Part shown: piece by piece, positions 25,801 to 35,198 of the stretch | Layout of the letters: each line of letters opens with the position of its first letter | How positions within the stretch are numbered: position 1 is the stretch's first letter | Source of the DNA: Pseudomonas caricapapayae | GTDB taxonomy: Bacteria; Pseudomonadota; Gammaproteobacteria; Pseudomonadales; Pseudomonadaceae | Direction: 5' to 3' | DNA: 62,465 nucleotides | Assembly: GCF_001400735.1 (NCBI RefSeq) | Contig: NZ_LJPW01000139.1 | Location: 1-62,465, forward strand | Translations under genes and position numbers: made by a program | Notes under the pieces: generated by a model | What the model saw: the letters and a program-made list of their open reading frames with translations, nothing else | Database searches by the model: none | What the model was told of the DNA's origin: nothing

Positions 25801-26015
25801 AGGTGGCGCAATGCGCCTGGATAACGAGGGCTACTAATCCTCATCGCTGAATATGCAGCGACGGGCGCAGAGTAGTGATCGAAATCGGCAGGCACAAGAG
25901 GCCGGGAGTTTCTCGGAAATTTCCTTCAAACGAAAGAGACGGGTCCCGCAAATTCGTTACAAATTCTTGTTAATTGCTCAGGTTTGCTAAACTGCGCAGC
26001 TTGCCAGGAGCTGCC

Positions 26016-26852
26016 ATGAATTACCGTCACGCCTACCATGCCGGCAACCACGCCGACGTGTTCAAACACCTGACACTGACTCGCTTGATCGCCCTTATGG
26101 CGCGCAAGGAGCAACCGTTCGCCTATCTCGACACTCACGCCGGGCTCGGGTTATACGACCTCAAGGGCGATCAGGCCACCCGTACCGGAGAATGGCTGGA
26201 AGGTGTCGGCCGTCTGTGGAACGCGTCAGACCTGCCTGCGCTGACCTCTGCTTATCTGCAAGTGCTGCACGAGATGAACCCCGATGGCGAGCTGCGCTAC
26301 TACCCCGGCTCGCCGGAACTGGCCCGCCGCCTGACGCGTGAGCGCGAGCGTGTGTTGCTCAATGAAAAGCACCCCGAAGACGGGCGCCTGCTCAAGGAAA
26401 ACATGAAGGGCGACCGCCGCGTTGCGGTGCATCTGGGGGAAGGCTGGCACGTGCCGCGTGCCTTGTTGCCGGTGGCGGAGAAGCGGGCCGTGATGCTCAT
26501 CGACCCGCCGTTCGAGCAGCTCGACGAAATGAAACGTTGCGCCGTCGCGCTCAAGGAAACCATCGGGCGCATGCGCCAGACGGTGGCCGCGATCTGGTAT
26601 CCGATCAAGGATCCACGCCAGCTGCGCCGCTTCTATCAGGACCTGGCAGAAACCGGCGCGCCCAAACTGCTGCGTGTCGAGCTGTACGTCCACCCGCTGG
26701 ACACCCCGGCCAGCCTTAACGGCTCGGGCCTGGCCATCGCCAATCCGCCCTGGGGTCTGGAAGAAGAACTGCGTGAGCTGATGCCCTATCTGGCTGAAAA
26801 ACTGGGCCAGACCCAAGGCGGCTGGAAAATGGACTGGTTGATCGCAGAGTAG
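26016..26852 (+). CDS. rlmJ: 23S rRNA (adenine-2030-N6)-methyltransferase
   Basis: The 278-residue enzyme methylates A2030 of 23S rRNA. It starts MNYRHAYHAGNHADVFKH, the typical RlmJ opening, after CAGGAGCTGCC. The substrate-amine motif DPPFE is near residue 165 (MLIDPPFEQ), and the C-terminal IANPPWGLEEEL is typical. A longer in-frame start at 25974 is unlikely. The gene stands alone between an unstructured AT-rich promoter region and a REP repeat. Confidence 0.95.
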   Translation: MNYRHAYHAGNHADVFKHLTLTRLIALMARKEQPFAYLDTHAGLGLYDLKGDQATRTGEWLEGVGRLWNASDLPALTSAYLQVLHEMNPDGELRYYPGSPELARRLTRERERVLLNEKHPEDGRLLKENMKGDRRVAVHLGEGWHVPRALLPVAEKRAVMLIDPPFEQLDEMKRCAVALKETIGRMRQTVAAIWYPIKDPRQLRRFYQDLAETGAPKLLRVELYVHPLDTPASLNGSGLAIANPPWGLEEELRELMPYLAEKLGQTQGGWKMDWLIAE

Positions 26853-26936
26853 GCGCGCCTGCATCCGTCACTGCGCGCCCACGCATAGCGCTCAACGTGA
26901 CACACAGGTCCTGACAGGCTTTAGAATACGGTGTAG

Positions 26937-27086
26937 AGCGGACCGGGCGACGCTTCGCTCGTCCGCGATCTGTGTGTTTTGTGGGAGCGGACCGGGCGAC
27001 GCTTCGCTTGTCCGCGAAGAGGGTCGTCCATCCGCAAAAAAACTGTCGCCCCCACCATCGCCTTCGCGGACAAGTCCGCTCCCACA
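26937..27086. repeat. REP-type inverted repeat between rlmJ and msrA
   Basis: A full element from 26980 to 27086 starts TGTGGGAGCGGACCGGGCG and ends with GCGGACAAGTCCGCTCCCACA-type sequence. A partial copy (GAGCGGACCGGGCGACGCTTC) stands just before it at 26937-26970. It belongs to the same family as the element at 5996-6097 and lies between two convergent genes, where it may act as a terminator or RNA-stabilising hairpin. Confidence 0.8.
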
Positions 27087-27145
27087 CAAGCGCTCCCGCG
27101 CCCTCCGGGCAGCAGCCCGTTTCCTCACGCTCCAGGGGGAGTGTC

Positions 27146-27793
27146 TCAGGCCGGCATGCACACACCCGTGCCGCCCAGGCCGCAATAACCCTGGGGGTTC
27201 TTGGCCAGGTATTGCTGGTGGTAGGCCTCGGCGAAGTAGACCGTCGGGGCTTGTTCGATTTCAGTGGTGATTTCGCCTAGCCCGGCCTTGCTCAGTTCCG
27301 CCTGGAAGGCCGCAGAACTGGTCTTGGCGACGTCGAGCTGCTCGGGTGTGGTGCAGTAGATGACCGAGCGGTACTGCGTGCCGATGTCGTTGCCCTGACG
27401 CATGCCCTGGGTCGGGTTGTGTGCTTCCCAGAATACTTTGAGCAGCGACGCGTAGCTGATTTTCTCAGGCTCGTAGACGACCAGCACGACCTCGGTGTGG
27501 CCGGTCAGACCGGAGCAGACTTCTTCGTAGGTCGGGTTCGGCGTAAATCCGCCCGCGTACCCCACGACAGTGCTCACCACACCTTCCTGTTGCCACAGGC
27601 GGCGCTCTGCGCCCCAGAAGCAACCCATGCCGAAGATGGCGAATTCGACATTGCTCGAAAACGGCCCCAGCAGCGGATTACCGTTGACGAAGTGAGTTTC
27701 CGGAAGCGCCATAGGCGTTTCGCGACCTGGCAGTGCTTGTTCGGCGGTAGGCAATACGTTTTTGTTCACTAGAATTTCCGAGCGCAGAGTCAT
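27146..27793 (-). CDS. msrA: Peptide methionine sulfoxide reductase A
   Basis: The 215-residue enzyme repairs S-methionine sulfoxide in proteins. The catalytic motif GCFWGAERR is near residue 57, followed by GYAGGFTPNPTYEEVCSGLTGHTE and QGNDIGTQYRS. A resolving cysteine is present in the C-terminal GYCGLGGTGVCMPA. The N-terminal extension of about 45 residues is usual for this MsrA type. It has a GAGGATATGG ribosome site and appears monocistronic. Confidence 0.96.
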   Translation of the reverse strand: MTLRSEILVNKNVLPTAEQALPGRETPMALPETHFVNGNPLLGPFSSNVEFAIFGMGCFWGAERRLWQQEGVVSTVVGYAGGFTPNPTYEEVCSGLTGHTEVVLVVYEPEKISYASLLKVFWEAHNPTQGMRQGNDIGTQYRSVIYCTTPEQLDVAKTSSAAFQAELSKAGLGEITTEIEQAPTVYFAEAYHQQYLAKNPQGYCGLGGTGVCMPA

Positions 27794-27939
27794 GAACCAT
27801 ATCCTCTCGTTTAGAGACAGGCAGCGGTGGCCAGGACGGATGAATGGAGTAGATAAGTCCCGTTACACGCAGAAACAAGGGCTGCCGTGTAATAACAGAC
27901 CGACAGTGTGCCCGAGAGAGCAGGGTGCAGGGAAGGTGG

Positions 27940-30633
27940 TCAGGCGGACGGGCGACGAGGGTAGCGATTCAGTTTCTCGATCAGCTCTTCGCCGGGGATA
28001 GGCCTGTCGAACAGATAGCCCTGGCCTACATCGCAACGATGGCGGCGCAGAAATGCCAGCTGGGCGGCGGTTTCAATGCCTTCGGCGACCACTTTGAGCT
28101 TGAGGTTGTGAGCCATCGCGATGACGGCCGAGGTGATTTCCATGTCGTCTTCATCATCCGGAATATCGCGAATGAAGCTGCGATCGATCTTGATCACATC
28201 GATAGGGAATTTTTTCAGGTAGCTGAACGACGAGTAGCCAGTGCCGAAGTCATCCATGGCCAGCGACAGACCGAGTTTCTTCAGCGAATCCAGCTGCTGG
28301 CGGGTGTCTTCGGTGGCTTCCAGCAGCAGACCTTCGGTCAGTTCCAGTTCCAGCAGCGAAGGGTCCAGCTCTTCTTCCCTGAGGATGGAAGCAATCGACG
28401 ACACCAGCTCGGGGTCGGAAAACTGCTTGGGTGACACATTGATCGCCACCTGCAGGTTGCCGAAGCCGGCGGCGGTCAGGTCCTTGCTCATGCGGCAGGA
28501 CTGACGAGCAACCCATTTGCCGATGGGGATAATCAGGCCGGTTTCTTCTGCCACGCTGATGAACTGGTCGGGGCGGATCATGCCTTTTTCAGGATGATTC
28601 CAGCGCAGCAGCGCTTCCATGCCCAGCAGACGGCCGGTCAGCAGGCACAGCTTGGGCTGATAGAACACCTCCAGCTCGTTCTGGGTCAGGGCACGGCGCA
28701 GGTTGTTTTCCACAAACAGCTTATAGCTGGCCTCGGCATTCAAGGCTTCGGTAAATACCTGAACCTGATGTTTGCCGTTGGCTTTGGCCTTGTGCAGGGC
28801 CAGGCCGGCGTTTTTCATCAGGGTCTGCGGGTCACGGCCATGCAGCGGCGCGCAGGCAAGACCCACCGAGCCGGTGACGCTGATCAACTGATTGTCGACG
28901 AACATCGGTTTGTCCAGGGTGGCCAGGACCTGGCTGGCGGTGGCCTGTCCAGCCTCCTGATCGGTGTTGTCGAGCAGAACGGCGAATTCGTTACTCGCAA
29001 AGCGTGCCAGTACGTCGGACGGGCTCAACGTGTTGCGCAGGCGTCGTGCCAGACTGATCAGCAGTTTGTCGCCGGTCTGGTGGCCGAGGCTGTCATTGAT
29101 GCGCTTGAAGTTGTCGATGTCGACCAGCAACAGACTCATCGGTGTGTCGGTATCGCGGGCAAAACGTTCGTCCAGATTGCGAATGAACGCCGGACGGTTG
29201 CCCAGATTGGTCAGGTTGTCGGTGTAAGCCAGGCGCTCGATACGCTGCTGGGCCAGCTTGCTCTGCGTGATGTCTTCATAAATGCCGATGTAGTGGGTCA
29301 GCTCGCGATTATCGCCATACACCTTGGAAATCGACAGCTGGCCCCAGTAGGGTTCGAGGTTCTTGCGTCGACTCTTGAACTCGCCCTGCCAGCTGTTGCT
29401 ATTGGTCAGGCTGGAGTTCGCTTCCAGCAGCAACTGATTGAGATTTTCCAGCGCAGGCAATTCCGAAAGCTTGTGCCCGGAGACCTCATCGGAACTGTAC
29501 TGGGTGATCGCTGTAAAGCTGGGATTGACGTACTCGACTACGCCGTTGCAGTTGACCAGCAGAAAGGCGTTGGCGCTTTGTTCGACTGCACGCTGAAACA
29601 GGTGCAGTGCATTGGTCGCAGCCCGACGGTTGTGGTTGTTGATGACCTGGGCAAACTGGTCGGCCAGCTCGCCGGCGAACGCGATTTCATCGGACTGCCA
29701 TTCACGTGAAGAAGCGGATTGCTCCAGGCAGAGCACGCCAATGACCTGTCCATCAATGCGGATACTGGCATCGAGGACAGCCTTGTGTTCTCCAGGCGTA
29801 AGGATTTCGGCCATTTCGCGGGTGCGCGGGTCGGTCTGGATATTGCTGGCGTCGATTGCCCTGCTGGTATTGAGCGCTTGCAGATAGGTGGGATAAGGGC
29901 TGATATCAATCGGCGTACGCGACTGATAGTCGCCGCTTTCCCGACGGTAGTCAGTGATCGGCTCCAGACGCTTGTCGATAAGGTTCCAGATACTGACATG
30001 GTCGACATCGTAGATGTCACAGGCACTTTTGGTGATCAGTTTTGCCGCTTCCAGCAAGGTGTTGGCCGTGGTGTAACGATGGCGGGTCAGGCGCAGGATC
30101 AGGTCCTGCTGGGCACGCACGCGCTCCAGATGCGCAAACTGATCACGCTGGGCGCGCTGGTTGAGCTCCAGGGCAATCTGCAGGCGCAGGTTACGCGTTT
30201 CTAGATCGGAATCAGTGGCCGGCTCGCCTTCTGTGACAAGATCATCGACGATCAGAAAATAACCACGTAACAGATGACGGTTGTGCTGCTTGTAGGCTTC
30301 GCCGATCTCCAGCAAGCCAAGCGCGCCCTTGGGGCTGTGCAGGGTGTAGCGAATCAGGTAATTCGGAGACGAGGCCAGTTGCAGCTGGATGTCATCGTGC
30401 AGTTGATAACGTGCTTCCGGCTCCATGAGGCTGGCATAAGGGGATCCAATCAAGGCGCAAAGGTCGACGGCGGGCAAGCCGAACTGCTTTTCGCAATTCG
30501 GATCAAGAAACAATAGCGCCCAATTGGCTTCATTCAGCCGCTCGAAACGCAGCATTCCCAGGCGCGAAGGCACTGGCAATTGCGTCACTACCTCGGCTGC
30601 GGATCTACCGGCAGCATCGGTTTGGCTTTTCAT
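27940..30633 (-). CDS. GAF-PAS-GGDEF-EAL protein, predicted c-di-GMP phosphodiesterase with degenerate GGDEF
   Basis: I start the 897-residue protein at the ATG at 30633 (MKSQTDAAGRSA); a GTG at 30732 is possible. It has an N-terminal PAS-like region, a coiled linker, a GAF domain (about residues 195-350), a PAS domain (about 355-475), a GGDEF domain and an EAL domain. The cyclase signature reads ASNEF instead of GGDEF, so cyclase activity is unlikely. The EAL site looks intact: MEALLRW, LELTEG, MDDFGTGYSS, IKIDRSF, VAEGIET, VGQGYLF. It resembles P. aeruginosa PA5442 as I recall. It would lower c-di-GMP in response to a signal on its sensory domains. Confidence 0.88.
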   Translation of the reverse strand: MKSQTDAAGRSAAEVVTQLPVPSRLGMLRFERLNEANWALLFLDPNCEKQFGLPAVDLCALIGSPYASLMEPEARYQLHDDIQLQLASSPNYLIRYTLHSPKGALGLLEIGEAYKQHNRHLLRGYFLIVDDLVTEGEPATDSDLETRNLRLQIALELNQRAQRDQFAHLERVRAQQDLILRLTRHRYTTANTLLEAAKLITKSACDIYDVDHVSIWNLIDKRLEPITDYRRESGDYQSRTPIDISPYPTYLQALNTSRAIDASNIQTDPRTREMAEILTPGEHKAVLDASIRIDGQVIGVLCLEQSASSREWQSDEIAFAGELADQFAQVINNHNRRAATNALHLFQRAVEQSANAFLLVNCNGVVEYVNPSFTAITQYSSDEVSGHKLSELPALENLNQLLLEANSSLTNSNSWQGEFKSRRKNLEPYWGQLSISKVYGDNRELTHYIGIYEDITQSKLAQQRIERLAYTDNLTNLGNRPAFIRNLDERFARDTDTPMSLLLVDIDNFKRINDSLGHQTGDKLLISLARRLRNTLSPSDVLARFASNEFAVLLDNTDQEAGQATASQVLATLDKPMFVDNQLISVTGSVGLACAPLHGRDPQTLMKNAGLALHKAKANGKHQVQVFTEALNAEASYKLFVENNLRRALTQNELEVFYQPKLCLLTGRLLGMEALLRWNHPEKGMIRPDQFISVAEETGLIIPIGKWVARQSCRMSKDLTAAGFGNLQVAINVSPKQFSDPELVSSIASILREEELDPSLLELELTEGLLLEATEDTRQQLDSLKKLGLSLAMDDFGTGYSSFSYLKKFPIDVIKIDRSFIRDIPDDEDDMEITSAVIAMAHNLKLKVVAEGIETAAQLAFLRRHRCDVGQGYLFDRPIPGEELIEKLNRYPRRPSA

Positions 30634-30884
30634 GAACAAACTCGCTTCCGGAATACTAGTCGCGACAGGCGTAAAGCCCACTTTCGCGTATGGCAAGGTT
30701 GCATCATGCGGCCCGTGCTTACAAGAGACCACAGTGGCTTAGTGCTATAAAAGTGTCGGCCGATTGCCCAGGTTCTTCAATGTATCTGGTCGGATACTTG
30801 AAACGGCCTGTTTTTCGGGCAAAGCCCCTGTTTTAAAGAGGGTATTCGCCCTGCAGATTTGCGCCCGTCGGGCAGGGTTGTCAA

Positions 30885-32297
30885 TCAGGTCCTGGCTGAC
30901 TCGGCGTCCTTTGCCGGTAATTGCAGGAAAATCCCGGCCGCAAACATGGCCAGCACTCCGACGCTCAGGAAGGTCAGCTGAAATGCTTCCAGAACATTGC
31001 TGACTTCGCCAGTGGCAACTTCTTCGCTGAACCCGCCCAGCAATGCCGCAGCGCTTGCAACCCCAAGGCTCAGCGACAGTTGAGCCACTACCGAGAGCAG
31101 GCTGTTGCCGCTCGCCGCGCTGGCATCGTCCAGATCGATCAGGGTGACGGTGTTCATCGCTGTGAACTGCAAGGAGTTGACGGCACCCAGCAGCCCCAGG
31201 TGCACCAGCAATACCCAGTAGGGCGTCTGCACGTCCACCAGCGCAAGACTTGCCAGCAGGATACCCAGCAGCAGTGTGTTACCGGTCAGAATGACGCGAT
31301 AGCCCAGATGCTCGATCAGCCAACGTGCGACGGTCTTGGCGAACATTCCCGCAGCTGCCAGGGGCAACATGCTCATACCCGCCTCAGAGGGCGAATACCC
31401 CAGCGCAACCTGCAACAGCAATGGGATCAGGAACGGCAGGGCACCGCTGCCCAGGCGGGCGAACAGATTGCCCAGAATACCCACGGCAAATGTTCGGGTG
31501 CGAAACAGCGAAGGGGCAAACAACGGCGATTCGATGTGCCCGGCGCGCAGCCAGTAAGCCGCCAGACAGCCCGTTCCGGCAAACAACAACAGCACCACGC
31601 GCATGTGCGGCAGGTGCAGCTCGCCCAGCCCTTCCAGAGCAATGGTGATCAGCACCATCGCTGCGCCAAACAGGATGAATCCGACGCCGTCAAACCGCGT
31701 TCGGCCGCCTCCGGGAAGGTCGGGGATGAAGTGTTTGACGGCATAACAGCCGAGTATCCCGACCGGAATATTGAGCAGGAAAATCCAGTGCCAGCTCAGG
31801 TACTCGACCATCCAGCCGCCGAGCGTCGGGCCCAGCAAAGGCCCCAAAAGACCGGGCACGGTGATAAAACCCATGATCCGAACCAGCTCCGACCGCGGAT
31901 ACGCACGCAAGACAATCAGGCGCCCGATGGGCAGCATCAGCGCGCCGCCCAGCCCCTGGATCACCCGTGCCGCCACCAGTACGTTGAGCGACCAGGACAG
32001 TGCGCACAGCAATGATCCGAAGCTGAACAGCAGGATGGCGCTGAAAAAGATGCGCTTGATCCCGAACCGGTCGGCAATCCAGCCCGACGCCGGGATCAGC
32101 AGTGCGATGGTCAGCATGTAGGCAATGACCACCGACTGCATGCGCAGCGGGTCTTGTGCCAGGGAGCTGGCCATGGACGGCAGAGCGGTATTGAGAATCG
32201 TACCGTCCAGGCTTTGCATGAAGAACGCAATGGCGATGACCCACGGCATCCAGCGCAGGGTCTTTTCATCCATGAGCGGCGCTGCTGAGTTCGACAT
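30885..32297 (-). CDS. MFS multidrug transporter, DHA2/MdtD type
   Basis: The 470-residue inner-membrane protein has about 13-14 predicted membrane helices. The opening FFMQSLDGTILNTALPSMA is the DHA2 motif, followed by GWIADRFGIKRIF (motif A) and VPGLLGPLLGPTLGGW (motif C of drug:H+ antiporters). It resembles MdtD-type exporters. The start follows AGCAGGAGCCTA. It lies 10 bases downstream of the PmbA-like gene in the same direction, so it may share that operon; substrate unknown. Confidence 0.88.
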   Translation of the reverse strand: MSNSAAPLMDEKTLRWMPWVIAIAFFMQSLDGTILNTALPSMASSLAQDPLRMQSVVIAYMLTIALLIPASGWIADRFGIKRIFFSAILLFSFGSLLCALSWSLNVLVAARVIQGLGGALMLPIGRLIVLRAYPRSELVRIMGFITVPGLLGPLLGPTLGGWMVEYLSWHWIFLLNIPVGILGCYAVKHFIPDLPGGGRTRFDGVGFILFGAAMVLITIALEGLGELHLPHMRVVLLLFAGTGCLAAYWLRAGHIESPLFAPSLFRTRTFAVGILGNLFARLGSGALPFLIPLLLQVALGYSPSEAGMSMLPLAAAGMFAKTVARWLIEHLGYRVILTGNTLLLGILLASLALVDVQTPYWVLLVHLGLLGAVNSLQFTAMNTVTLIDLDDASAASGNSLLSVVAQLSLSLGVASAAALLGGFSEEVATGEVSNVLEAFQLTFLSVGVLAMFAAGIFLQLPAKDAESART

Positions 32298-32307
32298 TAG
32301 GCTCCTG

Positions 32308-33633
32308 CTACAGGGTAAGGGTGAGTTGGCTGATCAGCGCACCAGGCAGCTGGATCGACCCCGTCTGGCGCTGAGTGTAGGTGCTCGACTGGAGAATCAG
32401 TTCCCGCTCGCGTGTCAGGCCCTCCAGTGCGCTACCCAGCAGACTGTAGGCGCTGTCATCGAAACGCATGGTGCTGACCGGCGCGACGATCTTGCCGTCT
32501 TCGACCCAGAACGTTGCGAAACGTGTCATCCCGGTCAGACGTGCGGCGGCGCGGTCCGAGAAGTTCAAGTACCACAGGTTGCTGATGTAAAGGCCTGTGC
32601 CGAGCTTTTCAAGGATCTGATCCAGCTCCAGCGCACCGCCGGCAATGCTCAACGCGCTGGGACCTTCACCGTAATCCGCGCCGTTGGCGGGCAGGTCGTA
32701 TTCGGCGGCGCTGCTCGAGTCCACCAGACGCTCGCGGGCCTGACCGTTGACGATCAGGGTCAGGTCCTTGCGCGGGTAGCCTTCGCGTGAGAAGGCTGGC
32801 GAGAGCGAACCGCTGACCTGCTCGTCGAAGCTGATCAGTGGGCTGAAACGAGTCTCGCCGTCATACAGTCGCTGCAGCGGACTGCGTTTGCTGGCCAGTG
32901 CCTGCGCGGAAAACCCGCCCCAGGTGAGCATACCGATGACTTCGTCCAGTGCTGCCGGAGCCAGATAGGCGCGGTATTGACCGGGTTGAAGGATATGCAG
33001 TGGACGGCCGAGAAATTCCAGTTGCTCACGGGCCTGCTGAAAACGCTGCACAAAGGCTGCGTTGTTCCAGTCGTGACCTGCGTAGCTGGCTTTTACGGCC
33101 TGGCCGTTTTCATGGAACAGGCTCCATTCGAAATTGAAGCTGTTGGCCTGGTGCCAGCCCAGCGCGCCCCACGAACTGGCGAAGCCACGATACAGCGGGC
33201 CTGCCGCGTAAAAGCCCACCAGGTCCAGACCTTCTGACAATCCGCTGATCTGCTCGACGACCAGCGCACTGTCAGGCAGGGGCAGGTCTTGCACGTTGCT
33301 GCTTTGCCACGCCTGGGTGTTGGGCAACAGATAAGGGTCTTTCGCCAGCGAAGGCAACGTTTCGCGCAATTGCTGCAAGGCTTCGGCGAGGCGGCGGGTG
33401 TCGGTCTCCTCGTCTCCGGACAGGGTCAGTTCCAGGTTGGCATGCCGCCCGTCATCGATCAGTTTGAAGGTCGCAATGACTTGCTGCACGCTCCCGGCCT
33501 GTCGAACCTGGCCGTGGTTGAATCGAATAAAATCGGACGCTTCGGCGTCGTAGGCCAAGGTGAAGTGTTCTGTAGGGCTGATGCCAGCCTTGAGCACGGC
33601 GACCAGCGCCTCGAATTGCTGTTGGTGCGACAT
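32308..33633 (-). CDS. TldD/PmbA family protein, PmbA-like partner
   Basis: The 441-residue protein starts at the ATG at 33633 (MSHQQQFEALVAVL), which overlaps the TGA of the TldD-like gene. It lacks the HEXXXH metal motif, as the PmbA/TldE subunit does, and has the family's C-terminal LYISNLWYLNFSDRAAARLTGMTRFATFWVEDGKI. The pair is a second TldD/TldE-like set rather than the housekeeping one. Such pairs form heterodimeric metalloproteases acting on unfolded or modified peptides. The substrate is unknown here, and no peptide-modification cluster is adjacent. Confidence 0.85.
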   Translation of the reverse strand: MSHQQQFEALVAVLKAGISPTEHFTLAYDAEASDFIRFNHGQVRQAGSVQQVIATFKLIDDGRHANLELTLSGDEETDTRRLAEALQQLRETLPSLAKDPYLLPNTQAWQSSNVQDLPLPDSALVVEQISGLSEGLDLVGFYAAGPLYRGFASSWGALGWHQANSFNFEWSLFHENGQAVKASYAGHDWNNAAFVQRFQQAREQLEFLGRPLHILQPGQYRAYLAPAALDEVIGMLTWGGFSAQALASKRSPLQRLYDGETRFSPLISFDEQVSGSLSPAFSREGYPRKDLTLIVNGQARERLVDSSSAAEYDLPANGADYGEGPSALSIAGGALELDQILEKLGTGLYISNLWYLNFSDRAAARLTGMTRFATFWVEDGKIVAPVSTMRFDDSAYSLLGSALEGLTRERELILQSSTYTQRQTGSIQLPGALISQLTLTL

Positions 33634-35075
33634 CAGGCATCCCCTCCAAACACATCGACATTGGCAAAAACACACGCCGGAGAGGCATGACCGACACGAA
33701 TGACCTGATTGGGTTCGCCCTTGCCGCAGTTGGGCGTGCCCAGCACCTTGAAGGTACTGGCATCACCGACTGCGCTGAGGTTCTTCCAGAACTGTGCAGA
33801 GATCGCTCGATAGTTGGGATTCTTCACCACGCCCTTGAGTTCACCGTTTTCAATCAGTTGGCCCCATTCGCAGCCGAACTGGAACTTGTTGCGCGCGTCA
33901 TCAATGGACCAGGAGCGATTGCTCGACATCAGAATGCCGTGTTCTATGTTGCCGATCAGGCTGTCCAGCGTCTGGTCGCCCGGTTCGATGTTCAGGTTGG
34001 CCATGCGGTCGATGGGCGCGCGGTTCCAGCCGCAGGCGCGGCTGTTGGCAACCCCGTCCAGGCCGCTTCGGTATTGCGACAGCGCGCCGCCCAGCGGGCG
34101 TTGCAGCAGGCCGTCACGAATCAGGAACTGCTTGCTGGCAGCCGTCCCGTCATCGTCGTGCGCGTAACTGGCCAGTTGTTCGGGAATGTCCGGGTCGAAC
34201 GTCACGTTCAGCAGACTTGAGCCGTATTGCAGGGTGCCGAAATCAGTGGTCTTGACGAAGCTGGTGCCAGCGTAATTGCGTTCGTCGCCGAGAATCCGGT
34301 CCAGTTCCAGCGGATGACCGATGGACTCGTGAATCTGCAGAACCATCTGGTCCGGCATCAGCAACAGATCGCGCGGGCCTGATGGCGTATTGGGTGCGAG
34401 GATAAGCTGCAAGGCCTCATCGGCCACTCTGGCCGCAGACCCGATAAGGCCGCAACTGCTCAGCACCTCGAGGCCGCCCTGCTGGCCGAAATTGTCGCCG
34501 CTCAGGTTGCGCGTCTGGCTGTCGCGACCGTCGTAGGCCGTCACGCTCATGCCGGGAAACACGAAGCGCTGCGCCTGACGAAGCTCCGCGCCCGCGCTAT
34601 TCAGGTAAATCTGTTCGACCGTTTCCAGTCCCAGTACGGCCTGCCAGTTGACCAGCCGCTGGTCGTGCGGGACAGCGCTGGACTCCGCCATCAGCAGGCC
34701 GATGCAGTCGCTCAGCGGCGGGAAGGCTTGATCCATGTGCGGTGACAGATAGTCCGCTTTGGCGGTCGAAACGGCTTGATCGCTCAGGTTCAGCAGCGCA
34801 TGCGGTGCCAGGCGACGAGCCAGCGCTTCGGCCTGATGCAAGGCTGCCTGCAAACCCTGTCGGGAAATGTCATTGGTGGCGGCGTAGGCTTCAACGCCGT
34901 TCAGGCGCACGGTTAGCATCGCGCCTTCGTCGCGGCTCAGCGAGGGCGGCTCGGCCACATTCTTGCGTACGCAGAGACGTTGGCCGGAGCGGTGCACATA
35001 ACGTACGGAAAAGAATTGCGCTTCACTCTGCAGAGCAGCGAAGTGCTGTTTGAGCCGGGCGGAGAAGTCGAACAT
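33633..35075 (-). CDS. TldD-like metalloprotease subunit
   Basis: The 480-residue protein carries the TldD zinc motif HESIGH (HEXXXH) in QIHESIGHPLELDRILGDE near residue 255, and a further conserved NRAPIDRMANLNIEPG segment. It is translationally coupled to the PmbA-like gene by a TGATG overlap. It differs from housekeeping TldD in its shortened N-terminus region and divergent motifs. It would be the catalytic half of the heterodimer. Three genes in a row point the same way: TldD-like, PmbA-like and the MFS exporter. Confidence 0.86.
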   Translation of the reverse strand: MFDFSARLKQHFAALQSEAQFFSVRYVHRSGQRLCVRKNVAEPPSLSRDEGAMLTVRLNGVEAYAATNDISRQGLQAALHQAEALARRLAPHALLNLSDQAVSTAKADYLSPHMDQAFPPLSDCIGLLMAESSAVPHDQRLVNWQAVLGLETVEQIYLNSAGAELRQAQRFVFPGMSVTAYDGRDSQTRNLSGDNFGQQGGLEVLSSCGLIGSAARVADEALQLILAPNTPSGPRDLLLMPDQMVLQIHESIGHPLELDRILGDERNYAGTSFVKTTDFGTLQYGSSLLNVTFDPDIPEQLASYAHDDDGTAASKQFLIRDGLLQRPLGGALSQYRSGLDGVANSRACGWNRAPIDRMANLNIEPGDQTLDSLIGNIEHGILMSSNRSWSIDDARNKFQFGCEWGQLIENGELKGVVKNPNYRAISAQFWKNLSAVGDASTFKVLGTPNCGKGEPNQVIRVGHASPACVFANVDVFGGDA

Positions 35076-35198
35076 GCAGACAAGTTCCTTCTTGAGGGCG
35101 GTCGGTAAAGTCCGGACGGCCTTGTGAGCCGTTTGCCTTTGAGAAAGAGATTACCCCGTAGATTGCCCGGCTGCACCTGCAAGCTTGATTTAGACGCT

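Noticed and set aside
25680..25895. 71-codon minus-strand frame upstream of the DUF6124 gene
   Set aside because: No ribosome site and no protein family; the sequence looks more like a structured leader. It remains an alternative if the frame proves conserved.
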